From contig JANVCC010000174.1 in NCBI GenBank assembly GCA_025345505.1, positions 598,001 to 662,000 on the forward strand: a DNA stretch of 64,000 bases, given 5' to 3'. The stretch comes from Todiramphus chloris collaris (Eukaryota; Chordata; Aves; Coraciiformes; Alcedinidae). The notes under the pieces were generated by a model. That model was not told the DNA's origin. It did no database searches and worked only from the letters and a program-made list of their open reading frames with translations. How positions within the stretch are numbered: the stretch's first letter is position 1; the number at the start of each line of letters is the position of its first letter. Made by a program: the position numbers and the translations under genes. Shown here piece by piece: positions 56,301 through 64,000 of the stretch.

Positions 56301-59300
56301 TCTGGCAAAAAAGGGGACAGTAACTTTGTGGTTTTGTCTCCCTGTAGAGATTTTGATGAGTGTTTCCCTTAGTGACATCGTGATCTGTCAGGGGTACACC
56401 TGTTTTTGCTGAAGCTATTCTGGATTTTGAACAGCATAAATGAGACCTGTCCTTAGAAAGGAGGCTGCTTCTCTTGGCTTGAGGTGGTATTTGGATGGTC
56501 TCCCAAGAAATCCCATCGTGGGCTTGGGCTCTGTGGCTCTGCCTGCTGCCAGCTGCTGAGGAGATGCCTCCTGCTATGGATTCCTCTTGTCCTTGGAGGG
56601 TAGGTGTCAGTGGGGCTGTAAATAAAGCTCTTAATGGTCCCCGAGTCCCCTTTCTCAGTAGATCAATAGAGATTTGGAGTTGCAGATCCATGCTCAGGCT
56701 CTCATCAGTAACTAAAAGCTTGGGTTAAAGCTGGGGTAGTTACAGGCAGGACAAGCACCTGGATACCTTGATACTGAGATGAAGTAAAGCTGGAATTAGG
56801 TAGGTGAGCTTATAAGGACACAGTTTGGATCAAGATAAGACAGACAGCTTGATGGGGAGACCTGAGCCCATGTTTCCATGCAGTGAGGTATTGTGCAAGC
56901 TCTTCTGTGCCAGACCAGCTCGCCTGGCCCTGGGCAAGGGCTCCCTTATCCAGGGGTTAACCCACTGACCAGTGACTCAGAGCTGACCCTTTGGACGGAC
57001 TTTCTGTGCCGTCAGTGTCCAGGGGAGAGCAACCCTTGCCCAGATCTGCTATGCCCAGGATTAAATCCCCTTTGGAGCCTCCTGGAACACTTCAGTAGTA
57101 CCTTCAGTGCTTCACTGGACTCTCCTATCCCAAGTTTTCTCCCTTCAGAGGGTGGTTTCCCTTGCATGTGTACAGTTACCCCTCTCCTTTACTGTCCTGA
57201 ATTGCTAGAAAGCAACAAGAAGAGGGAGGAGCTAGAAGAGCAGCTGAAAGAGAGTAAGGAAGAGAAACGGTCGCTACTGGAGGAAATTGCCCAGCTAAAC
57301 GGGGAGATGCTGGCCACCCGGGAGCGGGGAGACAGCACGCTCCAAGAGGCTGGGAGGATGCATCAGAGCATGGGATGCAGAGAGAACAAGCTGCTCGTGT
57401 CACAGAGCTCTGCAAGGAGTTTAGATGGGAGTGTTAAACAGGTATGGGCAGCTTTGCCATCTGCACTGTACTGGGTTTTTTCCCCTAATTTAATGGCCAA
57501 GCCTAACGAAAGTGGGCTGGAAGGAGCCCTGTACTGTTAGGATGCAGTGGGGACATGAGGCAGGTGAACCTGCTTTGGCAGGGAGGGGTTGGAGGAGATG
57601 ATCTCCAGATCTAGCCCCTGTTATTCTGTGATCCTCTGAAGGTGGCTGATTTCCTTGGGGAAGCCGTGTGGAAAGGAGCAATGTTGTCATTTCCTGCTGT
57701 TGTGTTTGGGACGTAGTGGGAGCCTGGATAAACTGAACTGGCCCTTTAGTGCACGTGAAGGAGATAAGCTCTCCCATCCTTCAGTGATGTTTTAAACCTT
57801 TTAGAGCACTTTCTGAGCTCCTTTCTGGCGTGTGAGCGCTAGAGCTGCCTTGCTGTTCCCCCAGCAGGTCCTGCTCCTGCTGTAAGCAGAAGCCCTTCCT
57901 CTTCCTCGCTCCTCCGTGGCAGTTCCTGCTCTTACACTCCAGTGAGTGAACTCATCCCACCCCTGCTGCCCCGAGGTGGCAGCTCACAGAACTGCTCTAG
58001 TTGCAGATGTCCCTGCTCAGTGCAGGGAGGTTGGACCAGATGGAAAAGCTCATCTTTTCCATGGCATCCATTCTTGATAGGTCCCTCCCAACCCAAACCA
58101 GCCTGGGATTCTGTGAGAAGCAGCAGCCCCGTGCCCATGTCTCGGCTGCTGCTCTCCGACTGCTCTACCCTATTTGTCACCACATTTAGCTGGGTTTTAA
58201 ATGCAGTTTGTTCACCTTTCTTACTGTATGATCAAAGAAAAAAAAAGAAAAGAAAGGGAAGAGCAGGTAGCTTTGCCAGAAGGAGAAGAAATGATGAAGG
58301 TAGCCAGGATAGGGGCTCTGAAGAGGAGCAAGAGTTTGGAAGGGAAGAGGGGATGGCCTTGTAGGCAGGAGTGAGCGTGGAAAAGAGAGGATCAGAGTCC
58401 TCCTGATACCAAGAAGCAGCAAATCTGTACAGGCAGAGCAGGCCAAAGCAAGATGCAAGGCATGGAGGGGTTGCTGAAAAGGATCCTGATAGAAGCAGGT
58501 GGGGAAAAAGCCGACAGAACCTCTGTGGTCCCCAGGACAAATGACACTGCCAGATCCCACAGTGCTGGGTCAACACTTCCCAGGTTGGGAGTTTATCTGG
58601 GGATTGACCTGAGAAGGGAAGCTGGATTTTCAGTGGATTTCATCCGGTCCCAAGAACAGGCACAGGGCAGGGACACAGATGGCTGAAGGTGATGCTGGGA
58701 AGTGGGATTTTGGTGCCACAAACACGGGAAGAGCTTTCAGCCCGTGCACGGGGCGCTCGCGAGACGACGGATGAACCGCAGAGCTCAGCTCTCTTCTGAA
58801 AGCCATCACAGAGCAGCAGCGGCCAACCCCGTGGTGTCCAGGCTGCTGTGGCATGGTGCCAGTGTGCCTGCTCCTGTGCTGCTGCCAGGACTCACCTTGG
58901 TCCTGCTCCCTCGGGAGTCGTGGCTGGATGTGCTGTTCCTGCTTAGTGGCCTTAGCCAGACTCTGGCACGAGAATGAAGAGTAACCTGGGTGCTTTTGCT
59001 TTTGTTTTGTCAGTTTTAAGAGGGATTTGTTCCCTCAGTCCAGGGTTCTGCATCCTCTCCCTCAGCCTCAAGAATCTGATCCTCTTCCCTGAGACATGGT
59101 ATGGGGCTGAAAAATACTCGCCTGGCTTTACCCATCTTCTTAAATGCCCTTAAATCCTACTGGAATGCTTCTGCCTTTCTTAACTACCAGCCTTTATCTT
59201 TCCTTGGAGTTCATTTCCACACAACCTCATTTGCTTGGCCGTTCCTTCAGAGTCTGTCCGAGGAGAGGTTCCAGGAGCAGGAGGAGAAGATGCAGCAACT

Positions 59301-62300
59301 GCGGCAGGACTTGCGTCGCGTCCAGAACCTGTGCGGCTCGGCCGAGAGGGAGCTGAGATACGAGAGGGAGAAGAACGCCGACTTGCAAAAGCAGAACCTC
59401 TTGCTGCAGCAGGAATGCACCAAGGTAGGACTGGAGCAGGGAAGGCTCTTTGAAGGGGGTGTTGCATCAGCTTACGAGCTACGGGGAGGGCTGAGGTGCT
59501 GATCTCAACAGGCTGGACCTTGCTTACGTCTGCCTGTCCAGTACCTGGGGCTCTCAAGTGTGCTCAGAGTCAGCTCCATGGGCATTGCACTGCCTGCAAT
59601 TAGAACCTAGTGTGTGCTGTACTTGCTCCCTGCATTTCCTCTGTTGTTCTCATTCACTCTCGGGTAATCCTGCTGCCCCTTTTCCATTTTGGGCGGTGTA
59701 CGTTGAAGTGTAAATTTGATTTCTTCTTCTTTTGAAACTCAGGTCAAAGCTGAGCTGAAGCAAGCCCGGGCAAAACTCTCGGACACAACTGAAATGTGCT
59801 CCTCTCTCTCAGCACAGTGGGAAAAAAGCCAGCAGAAGGTCAAAGAACTCGAACAACAGCTCCTGAAGTGCTCCCAGGCTGATAAACTGCAGAGCAACCT
59901 GCAACAGAAAGTTGCACGGGAGAAATCCAAAGTATCTGAAGCACAAAAAAAGGTAACTGGTCAGTGTGAGCCAAGTTAACGGGAGCTGTCCTCACAGCAG
60001 CTCCCTGCAACTGTAGTTCAGGAAAAAGCAGCACCAGCAGCTCAGGAGTTGGCTCCCTGAAGCCCATTTGCTGGTCCATTTTGAGATCACTTGGCTTAAA
60101 TATTTTAGGAAAAATTCCTGTTATTAGTGGGAGTGTAATCAAGACAATGGAAGCCAAATCTGGTGGCTCAGCTCCTGTCTTTAAAGCTATCTTTTAAAAC
60201 ACTGGTGCCCAGGTCATGGTCTTGCTGAGGAGATTTGCTGCTCTTTGCAACGGGGTGAACTGGAAAAGCTCATCTTTTCCATGGCATCCATTCTGCCACC
60301 TTTCCTGCACTGGTCATCGGATTCAGTTCTGGACTGTGCAGGACGAAATGAGGTGCAAAAAGGATCGTTGCTAATTTGTGGCAGCATGTGATCCAAAAAT
60401 CTGTCAGAAAGGTTTAATGGGCTTTGAGACAAGCAGAAATACTTTTTGAGTAGAAGAAAGCAAATCTTTCATTCCCGTGATTCAGATACTGAGGGATTAA
60501 AGGGATCTGAATCCCTTGGATTTAGATACTGGCCAATACCTTCAGAAAGTTTAATCGTGGCCAATTTTCCTTCGAGATTTCAAAACTCCAGCAAAAGCTC
60601 AAAGCTTCACAACACCAGCTCTTGCTGGCAGAGGCTCGTGTTTCAGACAAGAAACTCCTGGAGGAGGAATTGAAGGAGGCCCGAGAAAACGAAGCTCGTG
60701 TGCAGCAAGAACTTCATGAGGAGCAGCTGAAAAGGTACCTGGAGCTGGGTGAGGCTTGTGCTGCGTGTGTGTGTGGGGAGGTGGTGTGTTTGTGCCAGCA
60801 AATGCTGCTGTGCCAGCCTGTAGCACGCTCCTGGCTGGCCCTAGGTGGGCTCACAGCCACAGCACTGCTGGTTTTACCTCCTTTCCACCTGCCAGTGTCC
60901 CTGGCAGAGCTCCATGGGATCCCTTCTTTCGGAGATTTAAAAGATTTGGGGGGGCAGAATTCAGCTGCCTCAGAAAGTGTGAGACCCCTCCTGCCAGCCC
61001 AGAGATTTGCCCTGCCCTCTAGATCCCCTTTTGATGGGGATTGGGGATTGATGGTCCCAGGTACATCCCTCACCCCTCCATGTGCCACTGGGGCATGGGG
61101 ACAACCAGGATGTCCCGATGTCTTCCTACCCTCCGTGTTGCCCAGGGCAGGTGCAGAGTGGTGTGATGTTGTTTTTAGATCACAGCCAGCCTTGAATTCG
61201 TGGTGGGTGGCACATCGTGGGCCGGCCTCCACCCCAAGTGTCTCACTGTCACACCAACGTGCTTTTAGGAAGCTCCTGGAGCAGCAGGTGGAGGAGCTGC
61301 GGCAGCAGCTCCGGCGTTCGCGGGAGACGGAGGCGTCGTTGGCCAAGATGCACGTGGAGCTGCAGGCCAAGGCTCTGCACGTCCTGGAGGACGAGAGGAA
61401 AACTGACCCTGGTGAGGTGAGCTTCAGCTGGGTGGACCCAATGCTCCAGATGTGGCCTCACTAGGGCAGAGTTAGAGGAGGAGAACCTCCCTCAACCTGC
61501 TGGTGACTTCTTCATGCCCCCCCCTGCCAGCAGCACAGAAATCCACCCTTCCCCTCCTTCAGGGGAGGAGGAGGTGGCTTTGTGGGGCAGAAGGGTTGGA
61601 AATCCTCTGTAGTGGGAATCCCCGGGATTTGTGACAGAGAAACTTTGGAGACCAGACTGAGATGAGACAGAGGGGCCCCTAAGGCTGAGGACGCACACAC
61701 ACAAATAAAAAATAGATGTTTTCCAGCACCTCCAGTCTCAGAAGGAGAACCAGAAGCTTTCAGAGCAACTCTCGCTGCTGAAGGAGGAGAACAAAGCCCT
61801 TTATGAGGAAGGAATCCGTCTCCTGAACCAGAAGGATCTGTATGTCAGGTACTGATGGAGCAGTAGGGGATGTGTAGACACAAAAAAACCCCAAGCTAGG
61901 AATTGCCCTGGGTGTGCCTGGTGCTGCCCCTGGGTTTGACTGTTACAGCCTTTTCTTGTCCCAGAGATCTGCCTTATCCCAACAGCCCTGGCAGGGACTA
62001 GGTCACGCTGTTATCTTCTCCTTGGCAGCACAGAGAGGCAGGGGCTGCCACTCAGGGTCTGGGGTTGGTGGAGATGCTCTGTGAAGCTGCATTTTGCCAT
62101 GAGTTTGGAGCAAACGTGAGCAAATATCCCTTACGTAGCAGAGATTTCTCCAGTTTGTTTTCCCTTCTATCCCAAAATAAACAACGCTGCCTGAACAGGA
62201 CATGTTGAAGGGGAAGAGCAGCAATTGCAAGTGTCAGCAGAGAGAAATCTTTAACCCCAGCCTCCCAGCTCTAAGAAGCATCCACTGAAGCAGCTCTTTC

Positions 62301-63679
62301 TGAAGCCTCTTTGCCTGACCTTTGCTGTTTAGGGTTCCTTGTCTTTTTGTCCATTTTCCCCTTCATCTCCCACATCCCCACCCAAATAAACACCGTCGTT
62401 TCCCTGTTACTTCTGATGTTGTTGGCTTTATAACCCTGTTTGGTATCGAGAGCTGAGAGGGGTGAATACAAGGAGTCAGTTTGGGGAATGCTTTGGGTTC
62501 TTCTCCCTCAATTGGTTTCCACTTGGCTGACACTTTGCAAAAATAACCTTTGCAGCAAGAAAAACCCAACCCTAAACTGATCAGCGAAGGATGTGGTCCC
62601 ACAAAATCAGTGCTGCTTCTCCCAAAAGGAGCTGGGTGGGTGGCTGAGGGTCCCAGCTCAGCCTTTGAAGAGCCTGAATAAGCATAGGACACCTCCTGCC
62701 TTGCTCTTGACCCCGAACACAGAAGCATTCCCCAGCCTGAAGTTTGTCTCTCTGCCTCCCCAGGAAATACAACGAGCTGCAGCTTCGCCACAAAGAGAAG
62801 ATCCGCAGGGCCAAGGAGACCTACATCCACGAGGTGAAACAAAGGGACGGCCGCATTAAGCAGCTTGAAAACGAGCTCAGCGAGTCAAAGCTCCAAGTGG
62901 AGAAGGTGAGAGAACCCATCGAGGGCTTCTCCCGTGAGGGAAGTTGGGGAGCAGGCTCCGGTGTGTCTGCAGGAGCATCCTCCCTCGTCCCCCTTCCCCT
63001 CCCTCGTCCCCCTTCCCCTCCCTCGNNNNNNNNNNCCCTTCCCCTCCCTCGTCCCCCTTCCCCTCCCTCGTCCCCCTTCCCCCCCAGGGCTCAGCGTTGC
63101 CCCTTTGGTAAAGCCCTCTGAGGTTTACAGAGGACAGAGAAGTTTATTTCCTTCCACCCACGGCGCAGGGGAAGGTGCTGATTGCGCAGATCACTGCCGA
63201 GAACGAGAAGCTGCTCCAGGAAAGGAAACGGCTTTTCCAGAAATTATCTGACCAAGAGGAGACCCCTTGGAGCAACCGGCCTGACGTCGCCACTCTGCGG
63301 AGCAGGTAGGTGCTTGATGATGTCCCCACCTCTGGGAACCTCTTCCCAGCCCTCCTCCAGTTTGCTGCCTATTTATTATCCAGAGGAAATCCAGAGGAAA
63401 GTCTGAACCGTGCCCCAGTCACCGGTGCTGTGGTTTTCTAATTGCCGTGGGATGTAATTAGCCCCAAAGCCCTCGGTCTGAGCCTGAAAAAGATAAATGA
63501 GCTCTGAAAGCACATTGTGGCTGGAGGGAAAATAACTTGTGCTTCCTACGTGTGACGTGCTCAGAGTGAAGACCCTGGAGGAGGAGAACGTGCTGCTGGA
63601 CGAGAGCAAACTCCAGCTCTCCGCCCGCCCGGCCGCCGCGCAGCACGCGCCGAGGAGCATCCTCGCTCCCAGCGCAGAG
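35358..63679 (+). CDS. CCDC30: Coiled-coil protein, probable CCDC30, 22 coding exons visible, 3' end outside window
   Basis: A long, charged protein of nearly continuous heptad-like coiled coil, rich in Glu, Lys, Leu, Gln and Arg; no enzyme or membrane motif is seen. The visible exons total about 1,020 codons. The name rests on position just downstream of PPCS in the same orientation, as in human, and on coiled-coil character; function is unknown, with a ciliary role inferred from the promoter. The first 49-codon block after MAAAAAP is acidic and Pro/Ala-rich, then coiled coil starts ([20 protein letters not shown]). Phases join cleanly between all neighbours except exons 13 and 14, where at least one small exon must be missing from this model. 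The last exon ends in phase 0 with a GTGAGA donor, so the gene continues. The span includes introns; exons are listed separately. Confidence 0.8.
35475..35621 (+). CDS. CCDC30: CCDC30 coding exon 2
   Basis: 147 bp, in-frame. [20 protein letters not shown], then a basic stretch [14 protein letters not shown]. Acceptor CTCAACAG, donor GTAAGG. Confidence 0.8.
36025..36145 (+). CDS. CCDC30: CCDC30 coding exon 3
   Basis: 121 bp. [20 protein letters not shown] then [17 protein letters not shown], the beginning of coiled coil. Ends in phase 1 before GTAAAT. Confidence 0.88.
37480..37670. repeat. Interspersed repeat of uncertain family, copy A
   Basis: About 190 bp nearly identical to 50620-50810, including GCCCACGCTGCTGGGGTGCA and CCCAAGTCCTTCTCCCAGGG. 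The longer flank of copy B suggests an inverted piece of a retroelement such as CR1. Confidence 0.75.
39207..39279. repeat. Short imperfect tandem duplication
   Basis: Two copies of a unit starting TTTCAGCTTGTTTTAGCCAG, about 42 bp apart, in CCDC30 intron 3. Confidence 0.8.
40758..41052 (+). mobile_element. CR1 LINE 3' fragment
   Basis: Plus-oriented, ending GTCTGTGATTCTATG. Its CAGGCTGCCCAGAGAGGTGG segment pairs with the minus copy at 19881-20275. Confidence 0.9.
41390..41577 (+). CDS. CCDC30: CCDC30 coding exon 4
   Basis: 188 bp, phase 1 to 0. [20 protein letters not shown] then [19 protein letters not shown] and ending MCAAQLQ. Acceptor GTCTTGCAG, donor GTACCT. Confidence 0.92.
41578..44032 (+). 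other. CCDC30: CCDC30 intron 4
   Basis: About 2.5 kb containing a minus-oriented CR1 (42321-42859). Nothing else is recognised. Confidence 0.8.
42321..42859 (-). mobile_element. CR1 LINE 3' fragment
   Basis: Minus-oriented, beginning GTCATAGAATGGATTGGAAG and running to GTGGTCTCACTAGAGTCAGG. Same subfamily as 27828-28393 and 49389-49878. Confidence 0.92.
44033..44186 (+). CDS. CCDC30: CCDC30 coding exon 5
   Basis: 154 bp of coiled coil: [20 protein letters not shown] and [15 protein letters not shown]. Acceptor TTTCAG, donor GTAAGT, ends in phase 1. Confidence 0.92.
45186..45265. repeat. Perfect 40-bp tandem duplication
   Basis: Two identical 40-base units beginning TTTGTAGCCCAGTATATTGG, in CCDC30 intron 5 (44187-45440). 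No difference between copies, so it is recent or an assembly artefact. Confidence 0.95.
45441..45512 (+). CDS. CCDC30: CCDC30 coding exon 6
   Basis: 72 bp, phase 1 to 1. [20 protein letters not shown], an acidic non-coiled linker. Acceptor CCTTGTAG, donor GTGAGT. Confidence 0.75.
45513..46484 (+). other. CCDC30: CCDC30 intron 6
   Basis: 972 bp with a poly-C run near 45711-45724. Nothing else recognised. Confidence 0.8.
46485..46600 (+). CDS. CCDC30: CCDC30 coding exon 7
   Basis: 116 bp of coiled coil: [20 protein letters not shown] then [18 protein letters not shown]. Acceptor CTGTACAG, donor GTGAGC, phase 0. Confidence 0.92.
47048..47297 (-). mobile_element. CR1 LINE 3' fragment
   Basis: Minus-oriented, beginning CATCATAGAATCATCAGGCT, in CCDC30 intron 7 (46601-47407). 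Similar to the copy at 17225-17517. Confidence 0.92.
47408..47515 (+). CDS. CCDC30: CCDC30 coding exon 8
   Basis: 108 bp, in-frame: [20 protein letters not shown] then a Pro-rich [16 protein letters not shown]. Donor GTATTC. Confidence 0.88.
47704..47739. repeat. 18-bp unit in two tandem copies
   Basis: GGGAAGCTGATGTCCCCT occurs twice in a row, 33 bp upstream of the inverted-repeat element. Confidence 0.9.
47773..48016. mobile_element. 244-bp element with perfect 45-bp inverted ends
   Basis: Left end 47773-47817 starts TGTCCTGGTTTGGCTGGGAC; right end 47972-48016 is its exact reverse complement, ending CCAGGACA. The 154-bp centre has no open frame of note. GGG flanks both ends, so a 3-bp target duplication is possible. 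It resembles a non-autonomous inverted-repeat transposon or a palindromic derivative of an LTR-type repeat (TG...CA ends); the family is unknown. It lies in CCDC30 intron 8 (47516-48194). Confidence 0.7.
48195..48295 (+). CDS. CCDC30: CCDC30 coding exon 9
   Basis: 101 bp, phase 0 to 2: [20 protein letters not shown], a polar linker. Acceptor AACCCAG, donor GTGAGC. Less conserved in character than its neighbours but the phases fit. Confidence 0.75.
48296..49118 (+). other. CCDC30: CCDC30 intron 9
   Basis: 823 bp. No repeat, exon or RNA recognised. Confidence 0.8.
49119..49311 (+). CDS. CCDC30: CCDC30 coding exon 10
   Basis: 193 bp of strong coiled coil: [20 protein letters not shown] and [14 protein letters not shown], ending EVEGLHRK. 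Donor GTAAGG, phase 0. Confidence 0.92.
49389..49878 (+). mobile_element. CR1 LINE 3' fragment
   Basis: Plus-oriented, from TAGTTCTGGGCTCCCCAGTT to CATTCTATGATTA. Same subfamily as 27828-28393. Confidence 0.93.
50480..50890 (-). repeat. Interspersed repeat of uncertain family, copy B
   Basis: Nearly identical over about 190 bp to 37480-37670 and extending through GACCTTGCACTTGGCCTTGT and CATGAGGTTCACATGGACCC, text I recall as common in bird genomes. Probably an inverted retroelement internal segment; I cannot assign the family. Confidence 0.7.
53001..53099 (+). CDS. CCDC30: CCDC30 coding exon 11
   Basis: 99 bp, in-frame: [20 protein letters not shown] then [10 protein letters not shown]. 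Acceptor GTGTTAAG, donor GTAAGG. Confidence 0.88.
53100..53690 (+). other. CCDC30: CCDC30 intron 11
   Basis: 591 bp. Nothing recognised. Confidence 0.8.
53691..53831 (+). CDS. CCDC30: CCDC30 coding exon 12
   Basis: 141 bp, in-frame coiled coil: [20 protein letters not shown] and [19 protein letters not shown]. Donor GTACGT at 53832; an earlier in-frame GTGTGG donor after PEKK is a weaker alternative. Confidence 0.9.
53832..56057 (+). other. CCDC30: CCDC30 intron 12
   Basis: 2.2 kb containing a short CR1 (55452-55603). No exon recognised. Confidence 0.8.
55452..55603 (+). mobile_element. Short CR1 LINE 3' fragment
   Basis: Plus-oriented, about 150 bp, with GCTTGGACTCGATGGCCTCA and ending AATTCTGTGATTC. 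Confidence 0.85.
56058..56215 (+). CDS. CCDC30: CCDC30 coding exon 13
   Basis: 158 bp of coiled coil: [20 protein letters not shown] and [18 protein letters not shown]. Ends in phase 2 at CTCTG before donor GTAAAC; reading through would end EMLW with a TAA stop. Confidence 0.92.
56216..57208 (+). other. CCDC30: CCDC30 intron 13, probably hiding a small exon
   Basis: 993 bp. Exon 13 ends in phase 2 but exon 14 needs phase 1, so a small exon of length 3n+2 is expected here. One candidate with correct phase is 56279-56319 (41 bp, acceptor after a long T run), but its peptide does not look like coiled coil. Confidence 0.6.
57209..57441 (+). CDS. CCDC30: CCDC30 coding exon 14
   Basis: 233 bp, frame set by [20 protein letters not shown] and [19 protein letters not shown]. 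Acceptor ATTGCTAG, donor GTATGG, phase 1 to 0. Joined directly to exon 13 it would create a stop. Confidence 0.88.
57574..57638 (+). mobile_element. Tiny CR1 LINE 3' remnant
   Basis: About 65 bp, GGTTGGAGGAGATGATCTCC to TTATTCTGTGATCC. Confidence 0.7.
57985..58118 (+). mobile_element. CR1 LINE 3' remnant with internal insertion
   Basis: CR1 text (CTCTAGTTGCAGATGTCCCT, GGTTGGACCAGATG, GGTCCCTCCCAACCCAAACC, ending GGGATTCTGTGA) is interrupted at 58041-58074 by a 34-bp segment absent from the other CR1 copies here. Confidence 0.85.
58041..58074. repeat. 34-bp segment, copy 1
   Basis: Begins TGGAAAAGCTCATCTTTTCC and ends ATGGCATCCATTCT. Exact match to 60261-60294. It contains short inverted arms GGAAAAG and CTTTTCC. 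Confidence 0.9.
59251..59424 (+). CDS. CCDC30: CCDC30 coding exon 15
   Basis: 174 bp, in-frame: [20 protein letters not shown] and [14 protein letters not shown]. Acceptor TTCCTTCAG, donor GTAGGA. Confidence 0.93.
59425..59742 (+). other. CCDC30: CCDC30 intron 15
   Basis: 318 bp. Nothing recognised. Confidence 0.85.
59743..59952 (+). CDS. CCDC30: CCDC30 coding exon 16
   Basis: 210 bp, in-frame: [20 protein letters not shown] and [18 protein letters not shown]. Donor GTAACT. Confidence 0.93.
59953..60576 (+). other. CCDC30: CCDC30 intron 16
   Basis: 624 bp, containing copy 2 of the 34-bp segment at 60261-60294. No other element is recognised. Confidence 0.8.
60261..60294. repeat. 34-bp segment, copy 2
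   Basis: Exact copy of 58041-58074, about 2.2 kb downstream, in sequence that does not look like CR1. Confidence 0.9.
60577..60734 (+). CDS. CCDC30: CCDC30 coding exon 17
   Basis: 158 bp: [20 protein letters not shown] and [12 protein letters not shown]. The acceptor is CCTTCGAG; ends in phase 2 before GTACCT. Confidence 0.9.
60735..61268 (+). other. CCDC30: CCDC30 intron 17
   Basis: 534 bp. Nothing recognised; open frames through it are read-through from flanking exons. Confidence 0.85.
61269..61416 (+). CDS. CCDC30: CCDC30 coding exon 18
   Basis: 148 bp: [20 protein letters not shown] and [18 protein letters not shown]. Two overlapping GTGAG donors occur; only the second (after 61416) keeps frame. 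Confidence 0.92.
61417..61726 (+). other. CCDC30: CCDC30 intron 18
   Basis: 310 bp. Nothing recognised. Confidence 0.85.
61727..61848 (+). CDS. CCDC30: CCDC30 coding exon 19
   Basis: 122 bp: [20 protein letters not shown] and [17 protein letters not shown]. Acceptor TTTTCCAG, donor GTACTG, phase 2. Confidence 0.93.
61849..62763 (+). other. CCDC30: CCDC30 intron 19
   Basis: 915 bp. Nothing recognised. Confidence 0.85.
62764..62905 (+). CDS. CCDC30: CCDC30 coding exon 20
   Basis: 142 bp: [20 protein letters not shown] and [16 protein letters not shown]. Donor GTGAGA, phase 0. Confidence 0.93.
62985..63085. repeat. 17-bp minisatellite around an assembly gap
   Basis: Units of CCTCGTCCCCCTTCCCC repeat on both sides of 10 N (63026-63035) in CCDC30 intron 20. 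The true copy number is unknown. Confidence 0.92.
63169..63305 (+). CDS. CCDC30: CCDC30 coding exon 21
   Basis: 137 bp: [20 protein letters not shown] and [20 protein letters not shown]. Donor GTAGGT, phase 2. Confidence 0.93.
63565..63679 (+). CDS. CCDC30: CCDC30 coding exon 22 (last in window)
   Basis: 115 bp: [20 protein letters not shown] then Ala/Pro-rich, ending ILAPSAE. Donor GTGAGA, phase 0; the gene continues past the window. Confidence 0.9.
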
Positions 63680-64000
63680 GTGAGACTGGGAGAGGGCTCG
63701 GTCTTGGCAGCCGGGCTGTGGGAGCTGCTGTGTCCTCTGAGTGCAGGGTGGTGGTTGCTGCTGCAGCCCGAGGATAGCCCGAGTAGCTGGATCCTCCGTT
63801 GGGAACAGGAGGGGACACCGAGCACGGTGTGGGTTGTAACGGTCGGTGAGGACTCTGGGGAGCTCCACGGTGAGATCCTTTCTCCCAAGGACAGAAATGT
63901 TGCTTTGGCTCTTGTGTGGATTTAGAGTTGTTAAAAGCCCTTAGTTTTAAAAATAGCTCTAGAATTAGGAGAAATAACCCGGAGCAGCGTCGTTGGGAAT
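63680..64000 (+). other. CCDC30: CCDC30 intron 22 (partial)
   Basis: Start of the next intron, cut by the window end. Nothing recognised. Confidence 0.8.

Larger units (their letters stand above)
57442..59250 (+). other. CCDC30: CCDC30 intron 14
   Basis: 1.8 kb with two short CR1 remnants (57574-57638 and 57985-58118), the latter carrying an inserted 34-bp segment. Other sequence is not recognised. Confidence 0.8.

Noticed and set aside
61407-61421. Alternative donor at 61412 for CCDC30 exon 18
   Set aside because: It overlaps the chosen GTGAG donor but would shift frame into exon 19.

Overview
The window is 64 kb of vertebrate nuclear DNA, almost certainly from a bird. It carries many CR1-type LINE fragments whose 3' ends finish in ATTCTATG-like octamers. 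Introns are short, the three promoters are GC-rich CpG islands, and there are two assembly gaps (100 N and 10 N). The proteins read most like chicken orthologues that I recall, but the GLUT1 N-terminus (MDTGSK) differs from the chicken one I remember (MASGSK), so a non-chicken bird is likely. Gene names rest on remembered protein families and human synteny; no search was run.

Layout. (1) 1-1893: tandem repeats (about 330-1512) lead into a CpG-island promoter. (2) 1894-12704, plus strand: SLC2A1 (GLUT1 glucose transporter), ten coding exons, 490 codons, with the 3' UTR running to about 14.3 kb. (3) 14.3-16.4 kb: intergenic, no gene seen. (4) 16364-31478, minus strand: ZMYND12 (MYND zinc finger plus TPR-like repeats), eight coding exons; one exon is poorly supported. 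(5) 31479-31612: a 134-bp head-to-head promoter shared with PPCS. (6) 31613-33511, plus strand: PPCS (phosphopantothenoylcysteine synthetase, coenzyme A synthesis), three exons, 309 codons. (7) 33.8-35.3 kb: a CR1 fragment, then a second CpG island with a duplicated promoter module. (8) 35358 to beyond the window end, plus strand: a long coiled-coil gene best matched to CCDC30; 22 coding exons are visible and the 3' end is missing.

The ZMYND12-PPCS-CCDC30 order and orientation match what I recall of human 1p34.2. SLC2A1 directly beside the 3' end of ZMYND12 does not, so a rearrangement is inferred. Near-perfect RFX X-box motifs lie in both the ZMYND12/PPCS and the CCDC30 promoters, which fits ciliary or flagellar expression.

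I found no novel gene system. The most unusual structures are a 244-bp element with perfect 45-bp inverted ends in a CCDC30 intron, an exact 34-bp segment present in two nearby introns (once inside a CR1), a duplicated CCDC30 promoter module, and a reading-phase break between two CCDC30 exons.
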